NCBI GenBank assembly: GCA_020635115.1
Contig: JACKAK010000005.1
Location: 186,001 to 250,000 of the forward strand
Length of the DNA stretch: 64,000 bases
DNA from: Halobacteriovoraceae bacterium
GTDB taxonomy: Bacteria; Bdellovibrionota; Bacteriovoracia; Bacteriovoracales; Bacteriovoracaceae
Direction: 5' to 3'
The translations under genes and the position numbers were made by a program. Shown in pieces: positions 43,457 through 52,006 of this stretch (the stretch's first letter is position 1; every line of letters starts with the position of its first letter). The notes under the pieces are model-generated. The model saw nothing but the letters and a program-made list of their open reading frames with translations, made no database searches and was not told where the DNA came from.

Positions 43457-44554
43457 TTAATCGAAAAGAAACAATTTATTTTTCATATTTTCGAAAATAT
43501 TATTTTCAACATTTTCATTTAGACGTATTTCGAAGAGAATGTCTGAAGTTAGTAGATATCGGGTCCTTTTAGTCACTTCATCAGCGAGTATTGAACTAAA
43601 TTTCCCTCTCTTACTGAGCTGAAATATTGAATTCAATAAATCCTGGCCATTTGTGGTTAATGTTGTTGGATTTTGAACATAACTTGGTTTAAAATGAAGT
43701 GATTTATGAAATTCTTCTTTTAGAGCTTTAATCAATAACACTTGAGATTTATAGTTATAAGTAAATGGTCTGAGAGGATAAAAGGTATAGGTATCAACTT
43801 TTGAAGATAATTCATCTTCCCATTTTAATAAAATTTGTTCTAATGTTGGCCCTCCTAAACTCTTCCATTTTTTTGGAGCATATTCTTTTTTAAGATTTAT
43901 CGTCGTTTCCCTAAGAGAAAGAAAAGTACTGACTATACTCTTTATCGGTATGAAAAATCGACCTTCGAACAGTTGATTATTAAAGCTATGAAGAACATAA
44001 TCGTGAGCAAACCATTTAGAATCATCACCGATAGGCAGTTCATTTTTAAGAAATCTTTCGAGATAGACAATATTATTTACGACAGCAGTAACTGGATAAA
44101 AATCAAATAAACAAGGTACACCATCTTTTCCAGTCGTTTGTTGATATATTTTTCTTTGCTCCATCATTATATCAATAAAGTGCTCAAAGTTGGGGAGCTT
44201 ATAAGTGAAATCAACATACTCACCATCTTTATTTGTTTTAACTATTTCTTTTTCTATACCTTTAACTTGATATAAATCAGCTATTTTCTTTAATGCAGGA
44301 TGAAATCCCAAAACATCTAAAAAAATAGTATCTATCACTCCAATCCCAATATTCTGATATGCTCTGCGGGTGACAGTATAATGTTCATCTTCTTTGTTTA
44401 AGTCGACCTTAATATAATTTTCAAACTTTGGTTGTAAGACAGGTGCTTTTGCAAATATTTTCTTGCAAATACGCAGGAATTTATCACTTTTAAGAGCAGC
44501 ATAAGAATTCGATAAAATTGATGAATAGATGATTAATATCATTAAGTTACGCAT
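43457..44554 (-). CDS. Exported protein of unknown function
   Basis: 365 residues with a signal peptide of about 19 residues (ending NSYA). The mature protein is helical, with aromatic motifs such as KWFAHDYVLHSFNNQLFEG and YTFYPLRPFTYNYKS and few Cys. It is first in a run of minus-strand genes with the HExxH protein and a small exported protein, behind a well-formed promoter. I recognise no family. The HDYVLH segment is not a known catalytic motif. Confidence 0.78.
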   Translation of the reverse strand: MRNLMILIIYSSILSNSYAALKSDKFLRICKKIFAKAPVLQPKFENYIKVDLNKEDEHYTVTRRAYQNIGIGVIDTIFLDVLGFHPALKKIADLYQVKGIEKEIVKTNKDGEYVDFTYKLPNFEHFIDIMMEQRKIYQQTTGKDGVPCLFDFYPVTAVVNNIVYLERFLKNELPIGDDSKWFAHDYVLHSFNNQLFEGRFFIPIKSIVSTFLSLRETTINLKKEYAPKKWKSLGGPTLEQILLKWEDELSSKVDTYTFYPLRPFTYNYKSQVLLIKALKEEFHKSLHFKPSYVQNPTTLTTNGQDLLNSIFQLSKRGKFSSILADEVTKRTRYLLTSDILFEIRLNENVENNIFENMKNKLFLFD

Positions 44555-44602
44555 ACTCTTTTATACCTCTTTATTTAGATCTCACGCTCCTGTTTTGAAA
44601 TC

Positions 44603-44631
44603 ATTATATATACAGTTAAGTTTTTTGACAT
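44603..44631 (-). promoter_or_regulatory. Sigma-70 type promoter of the exported-protein cluster
   Basis: On the minus strand ATGTCA (44631-44626), 17 bases, then a perfect TATAAT (44608-44603). Transcription would start near 44597, about 43 bases before the ATG at 44554. The DNA also lies upstream of the divergent HPPD gene. Confidence 0.55.
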
Positions 44632-44697
44632 TTTGCATCTTTGCGAGAACAAAAAAATAAACCAATATACTTAGATAAAAAATCTAAGGACGGCAAT

Positions 44698-45774
44698 ATG
44701 AATTCTAAAATTACTGTAAATAATCCACTAGGCATTCTTGCAATTGATCACCTAGAGTTTACTTGTGATGATTTAGGCAGCAAAACACGTGAACTTTTTT
44801 ACACTTTTGGTTTTGAGAAGACATACGAACACAAACCAACCAATAGTGAATTATTTACACAGGGACAAGTTCGTTTTCTATTAACTGCCAATACTGATCC
44901 AAATTCTCACGCACGTAAGTATTTTCAAAGACATGGTGAGGGAGTATCTAAAATGTCGTTTCTTGTTGAAAATGCGGAATATGCCTTTACAGAAGCAATT
45001 AAAAGAGGCGCAAAGCAAGTTGAAGAACTAAAAATCATTGAAAGTGAGCATGGAACTTTCAAAAGAGCAGTTATACAAGGCTTTGGTGATGTAACCAATG
45101 AATTTATTGAAAGACCGGCCTCTTATTTTAGGCCGTGCTTTACAAAACTTGCTTCAGATTCTAATGCCAGACCTTTAAGCACTAGAGTGGCCAGAATTGA
45201 CCACCTCACCAATAATGTTCCAAAGGGAGAGATGAAGAAATGGGTTGAATTTTATGAACGAGTATATGGCTTTAAGGTGACAAAATATTTTGATATAAAA
45301 GGGATCAAAACAGGTCTTCAATCTGAAGTTGTTCAGTTGGGGGATGGAACTGTCATCATACCAATTAATGAACCAGATGCAGAACAATCTAAGTCTCAAA
45401 TCCAAGAATTTTTAGATCTTCATAAAGGCCCTGGGGTTCAGCATGTTGCCCTGACTACTTCAAACATCATTAATACTATTGGTGATTTACAAGATAGAGA
45501 TATTCAATTTTTAGACATACCCCACACTTATTATGAAGACATATCTAAAAGAGGTATACATATTACAGAAGATGTAAATGTCTTGGAAGAAAGAAAGTTG
45601 CTTGTTGATGGTGATAAAGAAGGATATTTACTCCAAATATTTACGGAAACTTATATCGGTCCTCTCTTTTTCGAATTTATTCAAAGAAAGAATAATGATG
45701 GTTTTGGAGAGGGAAACTTTCAGGCATTATTTGATGCGATTGAAAGAGATCAATTGAAAAGAGGATATCTATAA
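44698..45774 (+). CDS. hppD: 4-hydroxyphenylpyruvate dioxygenase
   Basis: 358 residues from the ATG at 44698, which has AAGGA eight bases upstream (an in-frame TTG at 44641 is rejected). Non-haem Fe(II) dioxygenase of the VOC fold. The three iron ligands are visible as His169 (ARIDHLTNN), His249 (GVQHVALTT) and Glu326 (PLFFEFIQRK), and the C-terminal helix reads GFGEGNFQALFDAIERDQ. It converts 4-hydroxyphenylpyruvate to homogentisate in tyrosine catabolism, which ends in fumarate and acetoacetate. Homogentisate dioxygenase and fumarylacetoacetase are not in this window. The next plus-strand genes are an unknown protein and a thiolase. Confidence 0.96.
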   Translation: MNSKITVNNPLGILAIDHLEFTCDDLGSKTRELFYTFGFEKTYEHKPTNSELFTQGQVRFLLTANTDPNSHARKYFQRHGEGVSKMSFLVENAEYAFTEAIKRGAKQVEELKIIESEHGTFKRAVIQGFGDVTNEFIERPASYFRPCFTKLASDSNARPLSTRVARIDHLTNNVPKGEMKKWVEFYERVYGFKVTKYFDIKGIKTGLQSEVVQLGDGTVIIPINEPDAEQSKSQIQEFLDLHKGPGVQHVALTTSNIINTIGDLQDRDIQFLDIPHTYYEDISKRGIHITEDVNVLEERKLLVDGDKEGYLLQIFTETYIGPLFFEFIQRKNNDGFGEGNFQALFDAIERDQLKRGYL

Positions 45775-45820
45775 TTAAATAAATATTTCCAACAAGTTAG
45801 ATATTTTATTCGTGTTGATC

Positions 45821-45848
45821 TTGAACTTCACTGATTTCAGCATATACT
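45821..45848 (+). promoter_or_regulatory. Putative promoter of the unknown-protein/thiolase/DUF523 genes
   Basis: TTGAAC (45821-45826), 16 bases, TATACT (45843-45848); four and five of six consensus matches. The leader to the ATG at 45952 would be about 95 bases. Confidence 0.35.
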
Positions 45849-45951
45849 CCTTTAGCAAATTTTAATAGTCAGAAAAATCAAGTAATTAGAGGCTTTAGAA
45901 TTTAATGTTATCTTCCGAGAAGTCTACTAATGATCTTTCCTAGGAGAAGTT

Positions 45952-46413
45952 ATGCAAGAATCCATTGTTATTTTGGCCGACACAGTAGAAGCAAAAGAAT
46001 ATATTCGCTTTTTTGCCGAACATGGAATTATTGTTGAAGTTGGATCTTCAAAAGCAGAAATCGCTGCAGAAATGATTGAAGACCTTTTTGTTGAATGGGA
46101 TATGGCCAGTAAGAACAATGTCATTGAATATAAGACTGTGCTATTTTACAAAGATCACGCTATTCCTAGACATATGTCACGTGTATCTAAAAATCCAATT
46201 GTAGTTTTAGATTTCATAATGAATAATGAAATCCCCCACTATTTTGATAAGGATTCTCTAATCTTTTTAAAAAAACATTTCACATTGGATATAAACAAAA
46301 AAATTCTAAGCATAGAAAAAATTGAAAAATCTCAGTTTCAAATTTTAAGAAATTGGTTTAAAACATACAATATATTTATTGATGAATCTCTAGTTATTAA
46401 GGACGCTGCTTGA
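45952..46413 (+). CDS. Cytoplasmic protein of unknown function, coupled to thiolase
   Basis: 153 residues, with TAGGAGAAG just before the ATG. There is no signal peptide or membrane segment. It has an alpha/beta N-terminal half (ESIVILADTVEAKEYIRFF, then GIIVEVGSSKAEIAAEMIEDLF) and a helical C-terminal half. The stop codon overlaps the TTG start of the thiolase gene (TTGA), so translation is probably coupled. A regulatory or accessory role for the thiolase is possible, but nothing in the sequence identifies it. Confidence 0.75.
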   Translation: MQESIVILADTVEAKEYIRFFAEHGIIVEVGSSKAEIAAEMIEDLFVEWDMASKNNVIEYKTVLFYKDHAIPRHMSRVSKNPIVVLDFIMNNEIPHYFDKDSLIFLKKHFTLDINKKILSIEKIEKSQFQILRNWFKTYNIFIDESLVIKDAA

Positions 46414-47606
46414 GTCGAGTTTACATCACCTATGCCAAAAGAACTCCGATAGGAAAATACGGAGGACTTCTTTCAAACGTTAGACCTGATGATCTTCTTA
46501 CATATTTAATCCAAGACTTTAAAAACCTGGCCACATTTGATTTAAAACTTATTGGTGATGTAATTGTCGGTTGTGCGAATCAGGCCGGAGAAGATAACAG
46601 AAATATAGCTAGAATGAGTAGTATCCTAGCAGGCCTTCCTTTTGAAATACCTGGAACAACAATTAATCGACTCTGTGGATCTTCTTTAGATGCCGTAATG
46701 GATTCCTATGCAAGAATTAAAAGTGGTCTCATAGACTGTGCAATTGTTGGTGGAGTTGAAAGTATGTCTCGGGCACCCCTTGTTTTGAGCAAATCAGAGC
46801 ATGGCTTTAGTCGAAATCAGAAAATTTACGATACAACGATAGGTTGGAGATTTCCGAACAAATCTATGGAAAAAATTTTTCCACTCTTAGGCATGGGTGA
46901 AACTGCTGAGGAAGTGGCCAGACAGTTTAAAATTTCAAGAGAAGATCAGGACCAATTCGCTCTCCAGTCTCACCAAAAGGCCTTAAAAGCTCAAAGTTGT
47001 GGACTTTTTAAAAATGAAATTTTACCCATTAATATCGCTGAAAAAAATTCAAACACCATTATAGAAAACGATGAAGGACCTAGGACCGACACTTCACTTG
47101 AGAAACTTCAAAAACTCAGTCCAGTATTTAAAAATGATGGAAGTGTCACTGCTGGAAATTCCTCTAGTATCAATGATGGAGCAGCACTTTTATTTGTTGC
47201 AAGTGAAGATTTTGTTACTAAATACAACCTTACTCCCCTTTGTGAGATTACTGGAGCAGCAGTGGCCGGCGTTCATCCAAATATCATGGGAATTGGGCCT
47301 GTAGAAGCTGTAGAGAAATTAAAAAATAAGTTTTTTACCAGTACTTTTAAATTTGACCTCATAGAACTCAACGAGGCCTTTGCCTCTCAAAGTTTAGCAT
47401 GTATTAGAGAGTTAGATTTAGACCCTACGACTGTTAATATTAATGGTGGGGCCATAGCCCTCGGACACCCACTTGGGGCGAGTGGTTCTAGAATTCTCAC
47501 AACACTCATTCATAATCTTCTTAGAGATTCTTCTCAAAAAACTGGATTGGCCAGTATGTGCATTGGAGTTGGCCAGGGTATTGCACTTAGTATTCAAAAA
47601 ATGTAA
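46410..47606 (+). CDS. Acetyl-CoA acetyltransferase-type thiolase, TTG start
   Basis: 398 residues. The TTG start is supported by AAGGA seven bases upstream and the TTGA overlap with the preceding stop. Thiolase-family signatures: nucleophile Cys89 in NRLCGSSLDA, VGGVESMSRAPLV, NEAFASQSLAC, the His-containing GGAIALGHPLGASGSR and the C-terminal Cys in MCIGVGQG. It could cleave acetoacetyl-CoA to two acetyl-CoA (biosynthetic type II) or longer 3-ketoacyl-CoA. Given the acetoacetate-forming pathways in the window, acetoacetyl-CoA thiolysis is the more likely job; a beta-ketoadipyl-CoA thiolase is an alternative. Confidence 0.94.
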   Translation: MSRVYITYAKRTPIGKYGGLLSNVRPDDLLTYLIQDFKNLATFDLKLIGDVIVGCANQAGEDNRNIARMSSILAGLPFEIPGTTINRLCGSSLDAVMDSYARIKSGLIDCAIVGGVESMSRAPLVLSKSEHGFSRNQKIYDTTIGWRFPNKSMEKIFPLLGMGETAEEVARQFKISREDQDQFALQSHQKALKAQSCGLFKNEILPINIAEKNSNTIIENDEGPRTDTSLEKLQKLSPVFKNDGSVTAGNSSSINDGAALLFVASEDFVTKYNLTPLCEITGAAVAGVHPNIMGIGPVEAVEKLKNKFFTSTFKFDLIELNEAFASQSLACIRELDLDPTTVNINGGAIALGHPLGASGSRILTTLIHNLLRDSSQKTGLASMCIGVGQGIALSIQKM

Positions 47607-47615
47607 AAAAGACTT

Positions 47616-48044
47616 ATGAAAAAATACAAATACATAGTTTCATCGTGTCTGTGTGGAATCAATTGTCGTTATGATGGTCAAAATAAATTGTCAGGAAAAG
47701 TGAAAAAACTAGTTGATGATGGACTGGCAATTGCTGTTTGTCCTGAAGAGTTAGGCGGACTTCAGACTCCCAGACCCCCTTCAGAGAATAGGCAGGGGAG
47801 ATATTTCACAATTGATGGTGAAGATGTGACTGAACAATTTCAAAAAGGTGCTCAATTAGCAGCTCTTATAGCAAAAGAAAATATTTGTGATACGGCCATT
47901 CTCAAGAGTAAATCACCAATGTGTGGGATGGATAAAGTTTATGATGGAAACTTTTCTGGATCTTTAGTAGATGGTGATGGAGAATTTGTAAAAGAACTAA
48001 AGAAGCTTGGAATTACAATTGTGACAGAAGAAGACATCAAGTAA
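47616..48044 (+). CDS. DUF523 family protein
   Basis: 142 residues matching DUF523: N-terminal VSSCLCGINCRYDGQNK, CPEELGGLQTPRPPSE in the middle and KSKSPMCG toward the end. All conserved cysteines (SCLCG, CR, VCPEE, PMCG) are present, suggesting a metal- or iron-sulfur-binding protein. The family's biochemical role is not firmly known to me. It follows the thiolase gene after nine bases and is closed by a strong hairpin terminator, so it is the last gene of that unit. Confidence 0.92.
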   Translation: MKKYKYIVSSCLCGINCRYDGQNKLSGKVKKLVDDGLAIAVCPEELGGLQTPRPPSENRQGRYFTIDGEDVTEQFQKGAQLAALIAKENICDTAILKSKSPMCGMDKVYDGNFSGSLVDGDGEFVKELKKLGITIVTEEDIK

Positions 48045-48070
48045 AATATATTGACTTGTGTGAGTAAAAA

Positions 48071-48095
48071 AAGGGCCCACATTCGTGGGTCCCTT
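48071..48095. terminator. Bidirectional hairpin terminator between DUF523 and flagellin genes
   Basis: AAGGGCCCAC and GTGGGTCCCTT pair in a stem of about ten bases with a four-base loop, and A-rich sequence on one side supplies a T-run for the minus strand. It stands between two convergent genes. Confidence 0.75.
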
Positions 48096-48127
48096 CTTCA
48101 TAACAATTAACAAAATTACTATAGAGA

Positions 48128-48961
48128 TTAACCAATTAGCTTAAGAGCTGTTTGGCCAGTTACGTTTGCTTGTCCTAATACAGCTGAACCAGCTTCTTTC
48201 AAGATATTAAACTTCACGTTATCTGCAGTTGATGAAGCGTAGTCAGTGTCTCGAATTCTTGAATTTGCCTCAGAGAGGTTCTCACTTGTTACTTGCAGGT
48301 TATTGATTGTTGAAGTGAGTCTGTTTTGGATTGCTCCCAAAGTTGCTCTTTGTCCAGAGATACTTTGAATAGCACCATCTAAGCGCGCCAGACCGAACTG
48401 AGCATCTTCTTTTGTTCCAACAGAAACATCCCCTATTCCCATGTACTCAAGACCGGAATTAGTCAATTGAGCGTCATACTGTATTCGATCTTGAAAATCA
48501 TCATTGTTGATTCCGATTTGAAAATCGTATTTATCTCCAGTACCATTGAGAAGTTTTCTACCATTGAATTCAGTTACCTGTGTAATTCTTTCAATTTCTT
48601 GTTTTAAATTCTGATACTCAAGATTTGTGAATTTTCTCTCTGTATCACCGAGTGTGTCTGAAGCTGCTTGAACAGAAAGTTCTCTAAGTCTTGTAAGAAT
48701 AGAAGAAATTTCACCCAATCCACCTTCAGCAGTTTGGATAAGAGAAATACCATCAGAAGCGTTTCTCTCAGCTTGTTTTGTGCCTCTGATTTGTGCTTTC
48801 AATTTTTCAGAAATTGCCAAACCAGCAGCATCATCAGCAGCTCTTACGATTCTTGTACCAGACGATAACTTACCCAGCGTACTTTGCTGCTCAGTAGAAG
48901 TCTTTCCAAGAGATCGTTGGGCGGCCAATGAAGTTACATTGGTGTTGATTCGTAAACCCAT
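48128..48961 (-). CDS. fliC: Flagellin
   Basis: 277 residues, starting at an ATG preceded by a perfect AAGGAGG. The D0/D1 N-terminal helices read RINTNVTSLAAQRSLGKT, LSSGTRIVRAADDAAGLAI and NASDGISLIQTAEGGL. The C-terminal partner helix reads NLSEANSRIRDTDYAS and ends AVLGQANVTGQTALKLIG. The variable D2/D3 region is nearly absent, the short type seen in predatory and deltaproteobacteria-like genomes. It is exported by the flagellar type III apparatus and polymerises into the filament. A single gene is seen here, although such organisms usually have several copies elsewhere. It has its own sigma-28-like promoter and diverges from a chemotaxis-type operon. Confidence 0.97.
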   Translation of the reverse strand: MGLRINTNVTSLAAQRSLGKTSTEQQSTLGKLSSGTRIVRAADDAAGLAISEKLKAQIRGTKQAERNASDGISLIQTAEGGLGEISSILTRLRELSVQAASDTLGDTERKFTNLEYQNLKQEIERITQVTEFNGRKLLNGTGDKYDFQIGINNDDFQDRIQYDAQLTNSGLEYMGIGDVSVGTKEDAQFGLARLDGAIQSISGQRATLGAIQNRLTSTINNLQVTSENLSEANSRIRDTDYASSTADNVKFNILKEAGSAVLGQANVTGQTALKLIG

Positions 48962-49077
48962 CGAATCCTCCTTGGTTAATCTGCCTCTTTCTGAGACTCA
49001 ACCCTCCATAAGGATGATAAGCTTACTGCTAGTTCGGTTAATATTGACCCACGCAGACTTTGACATCTGCTAGCAAT

Positions 49078-49104
49078 ATATCGACTAGTTTTTTAAGTAA
49101 CTTA
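49078..49104 (-). promoter_or_regulatory. Putative sigma-28 (FliA) promoter of the flagellin gene
   Basis: On the minus strand TAAGTTAC (49104-49097), an 11-base spacer, then GTCGATAT (49085-49078). The -10 matches GCCGATAA at six of eight positions and the spacing is exact; the -35 is weaker (four of eight). The leader to the ATG at 48961 would be about 110 bases. Confidence 0.45.
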
Positions 49105-49210
49105 TCCACAATTAACTGAGTGGAATATTTTGCCTCTTGCAATTATTCCGACAACATTAGTCTGATTTGTTTTTCTCAGATTATATAGTGAAAATCCGAA
49201 GAATATTACG

Positions 49211-52006
49211 ATGAAAAGACCAGTTGTAATCGTACATCCACTTACTGACACACTCAGTAACCTTTTAGAAGCAACACGAGCAATTGCTGAAGAGGAGAAC
49301 TATGAAATTTTTGAGGTTGAAGATTTAGTAGAGATCAATCAGCTTCTTCCTACATTGGGGCCTTCACTTACATTCATGGCCACTCCAAAAAAATGTGCTC
49401 AGACCTTACTTGCAAATACAAAATTTTTGAAAAAATCGTCATCAAAAATAATATTGATTTCAAATAAAAAATTACCACCAAAAACATTAGAAAAACTAAC
49501 AAAATTAGGTCTTACGGAGTTTATTCAAGAACCGGTTGCGCCAAAAACATTGTTGTACAAGTTAAAACTTCAAATTAGATCTCTTCCTTTTGGTGAAAAT
49601 AATGATGATGAAGAGGAAGAAGTTAGATCATTTAAAGCAGAAAAAAATCAAAATACAATTTCAAACGATGAAGCTCAAAGAGTTGAAAAAGGCATTTTAA
49701 CAGGTAGTGAAGACGAAGGTATACACGACAAGACAAAGGATAAAAAAACTCAACTTGTTTTTGATAAAAGTGAAACTGAAGAAGAAGAAAAAGAAAAAAG
49801 TAATTTAAATAAAATTGATAACTTTTATAGAAACAAAGATAAAAAAGATACCAAACTTGAATTTGGAGAAGAAAATACCAACAATACAAAAGAACGTTTT
49901 GATGACTCCCATTTAGAAGCTTACTACAAGACTCAAAGAGATACTGGTGGCATTACCCTAGAATTCGAAAAAGAAAAAAAGAAAAATAGCAATCAAGGAC
50001 CTGTTGATTATTCAAAAGATGATATGATGGCCAAGGCCATTGAAGAAATCAAATTACAAATGCAAAATGAAGGAAAACTTTCAAATTCCGGTGATAATTT
50101 AGATGACCATAAGGATAATGAATTGCGATCAAAAAAAGATTCGCAAGAACTTATTTTGGAAAATGAAAAAAATAATAAAAAAGAAATAAATGCTCAAGAA
50201 TTTGACCTATTTGATGAAGATAAAAAAGATCTTAGTTCCAAATTAGCTTTAGAAGAAGGGAAAAATAAATCGAAAAACAAAGATAAAGCAGAAGAATTAG
50301 AATTAACTGACGAGGAAAAAAGTTTAACAAAATTGGAATTAGAAAATGCTAGATTAAAAGAGAAAAAAGAAGCTAGTGATAAGCTTGAACTTACTAATGA
50401 TCTAGAAAAAAATAAAGATAAGAAAAATTTAGACAATCTTGAATTATCAGATGAAAAAAAGAAAAATAAATCAGACTTAGAAAAGCTCCAGTTAGATGAT
50501 GAAAAAAGACGAAAAGAAAAAGAAACTCATGAATTAGATTTGATAAATGATATTGAAAAGGACTTAGAAAAAGCACAAGCTCAGTTGAATTTTGAAGATG
50601 AAAAAGGTCAAAAAGATGTAGATGCGTTAGAAATTGAAGATGCAAGCAAAAAAAATAAAAAAGACAAAACAGCTGAATTAATATTGCAAGACGAGCATGC
50701 CAAAAAAAGAAATGACAAAAATGAATTAGATTTAACCGATGAAAATTCTTCTAAAAATAAGCATGAGTCCCACTTAAAACTAGATGATGGTGAAAATAAG
50801 AAAAAAAATGATCTTGAGAATAAGTTAAAGTTAGAAGAAAGTGAGAAAAAAAAGTCAGAAAAGGATAAAGATAAAGACAAAGGAAAACTAAATCAAAGAG
50901 AAGTACAAAATACCCAGATAAAACTTTCAGAAGACAAAAAAGAAAACAAGAAGAATGATATTAAAAACGATAAACTTGAAAATCGTATGGTTGGAAAAAC
51001 ACAAAAAGGTCTTGAGTTAGAGGATGCTGATGGGAAAAAAATTGGAAAAGGAAACGTAGAGCATATTCAAACGCATTATGGGAGAAAATCAGATAAAAAA
51101 AATCCTTTTTATGATTGGGATATGAAAAAAGAAAAATCGCAGACATTAAATTATAAAGATGATCAGAAGAAAAAAGAAAGTGATTTCCAATTAGACAAAA
51201 AAGAAAGAAAAGATTTAGGTGAGCAAACGATCGATTATGAAAAAATGAAAAAAGAGTTTGAAAGTCTAAATATTGCACAAGCTGGAAAAAAACGTCAGAG
51301 CGATTTTCAAGATGAGTCGAATATAGATAATGAAATAAAAGGACATTTTGAAGTATTTGACGAACCTGTTGCTGATTTAGAGGTTGAAGAAAATGGAGAA
51401 GCGAAAGAGTCTACCGCAGAATCAGAAACTGTTTTCGAACCGGAGACCAGAGGATTAGAATATGCTGTTAAAGTTTTAAATCTCTATTATAAAAAAGATC
51501 TAAAAGAACATGAACTATTTAAATTTGTTCAACAATCCGTTTATGACGAATCTCGTGGAGTAACAACTTTTTTTGAAAAAGTTGATGATGAGAAAGAGCC
51601 TTTTATTGAACTTTTTAATGGCCATACAAGTATGGCCCATTTCCTGACAAACGAAAATAAATTTGCCTGGTGGTCAAAAATGAGGGACGAGAATTATGAT
51701 AAATGGATTTCCTACAATCTTCCAAAGTGGAAAGATGAAACTTTTCAGGAAGTAAACAATAAATTCTTTTATCCTTATGTAGAAGGAAATAAAATCATCG
51801 GTTTTTCTGTCGTAGACTTTGAGAAGATCGTGATGAAAAAAGATGCAAATAAAATTGAAGTCATACTTGAAACAGCTAGAGGTGTTTATCTTGAACATTT
51901 AAGGCTTAAAGGGATTGAAGGCTCGTACGAGGCCGAGAATAAAGAAAAGAAAGAAGAAAAAAAGAAAAAAGGATTTATAGGTAAATTATTTGGAAGGGCC
52001 AGCTAA
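49211..52006 (+). CDS. Receiver-like protein with long charged repeat region, first gene of signalling operon
   Basis: 931 residues. Residues 1-~118 look like a receiver domain without the phospho-acceptor site: PVVIVHPLTDTLSNLLEATR at the start and GLTEFIQEPVAPKTL at the position of the usual G-A-x-x-F-x-x-K-P, with Glu in place of the Lys. Residues ~180-665 are Lys/Glu/Asp-rich with about twenty short repeats of the form L-x-L-x-D/E-(x)-K-K at 15-25-residue spacing. Residues ~740-915 form a conserved-looking globular domain (GHTSMAHFLTNENKFAWWSK, FFYPYVEG), and the end is again Lys-rich (KGFIGKLFGRAS). No family recognised for the whole. It overlaps the next gene by one base (TAATG), so it belongs to the signalling operon. 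Confidence 0.85.
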   Translation: MKRPVVIVHPLTDTLSNLLEATRAIAEEENYEIFEVEDLVEINQLLPTLGPSLTFMATPKKCAQTLLANTKFLKKSSSKIILISNKKLPPKTLEKLTKLGLTEFIQEPVAPKTLLYKLKLQIRSLPFGENNDDEEEEVRSFKAEKNQNTISNDEAQRVEKGILTGSEDEGIHDKTKDKKTQLVFDKSETEEEEKEKSNLNKIDNFYRNKDKKDTKLEFGEENTNNTKERFDDSHLEAYYKTQRDTGGITLEFEKEKKKNSNQGPVDYSKDDMMAKAIEEIKLQMQNEGKLSNSGDNLDDHKDNELRSKKDSQELILENEKNNKKEINAQEFDLFDEDKKDLSSKLALEEGKNKSKNKDKAEELELTDEEKSLTKLELENARLKEKKEASDKLELTNDLEKNKDKKNLDNLELSDEKKKNKSDLEKLQLDDEKRRKEKETHELDLINDIEKDLEKAQAQLNFEDEKGQKDVDALEIEDASKKNKKDKTAELILQDEHAKKRNDKNELDLTDENSSKNKHESHLKLDDGENKKKNDLENKLKLEESEKKKSEKDKDKDKGKLNQREVQNTQIKLSEDKKENKKNDIKNDKLENRMVGKTQKGLELEDADGKKIGKGNVEHIQTHYGRKSDKKNPFYDWDMKKEKSQTLNYKDDQKKKESDFQLDKKERKDLGEQTIDYEKMKKEFESLNIAQAGKKRQSDFQDESNIDNEIKGHFEVFDEPVADLEVEENGEAKESTAESETVFEPETRGLEYAVKVLNLYYKKDLKEHELFKFVQQSVYDESRGVTTFFEKVDDEKEPFIELFNGHTSMAHFLTNENKFAWWSKMRDENYDKWISYNLPKWKDETFQEVNNKFFYPYVEGNKIIGFSVVDFEKIVMKKDANKIEVILETARGVYLEHLRLKGIEGSYEAENKEKKEEKKKKGFIGKLFGRAS
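49740..51210 (+). repeat. Degenerate short protein repeats in the receiver-like gene
   Basis: Around twenty copies of a short element such as LELTDEEKS, LELSDEKKK, LQLDDEKRR, LDLINDIEK, LKLDDGENK and LELEDADGKK, spaced irregularly. The A-rich codons make the DNA strongly purine-biased on this strand. Confidence 0.7.

Noticed and set aside
45175..45405. Minus-strand open frame of 76 codons inside the HPPD gene
   Set aside because: It lies wholly within a well-recognised enzyme gene and has no start signals or family features.
49160..49182. TCTGA-N10-TCAGA inverted repeat upstream of the receiver-like gene as an operator
   Set aside because: Five-base arms are expected by chance in this AT-rich leader and no second copy was seen.
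49632..51278. Several antisense open frames rich in Phe, Leu and Ser opposite the charged repeat gene
   Set aside because: They are complements of Lys/Glu/Asp codons in the sense gene, have no ribosome sites and no protein-like character; the sense gene explains them.
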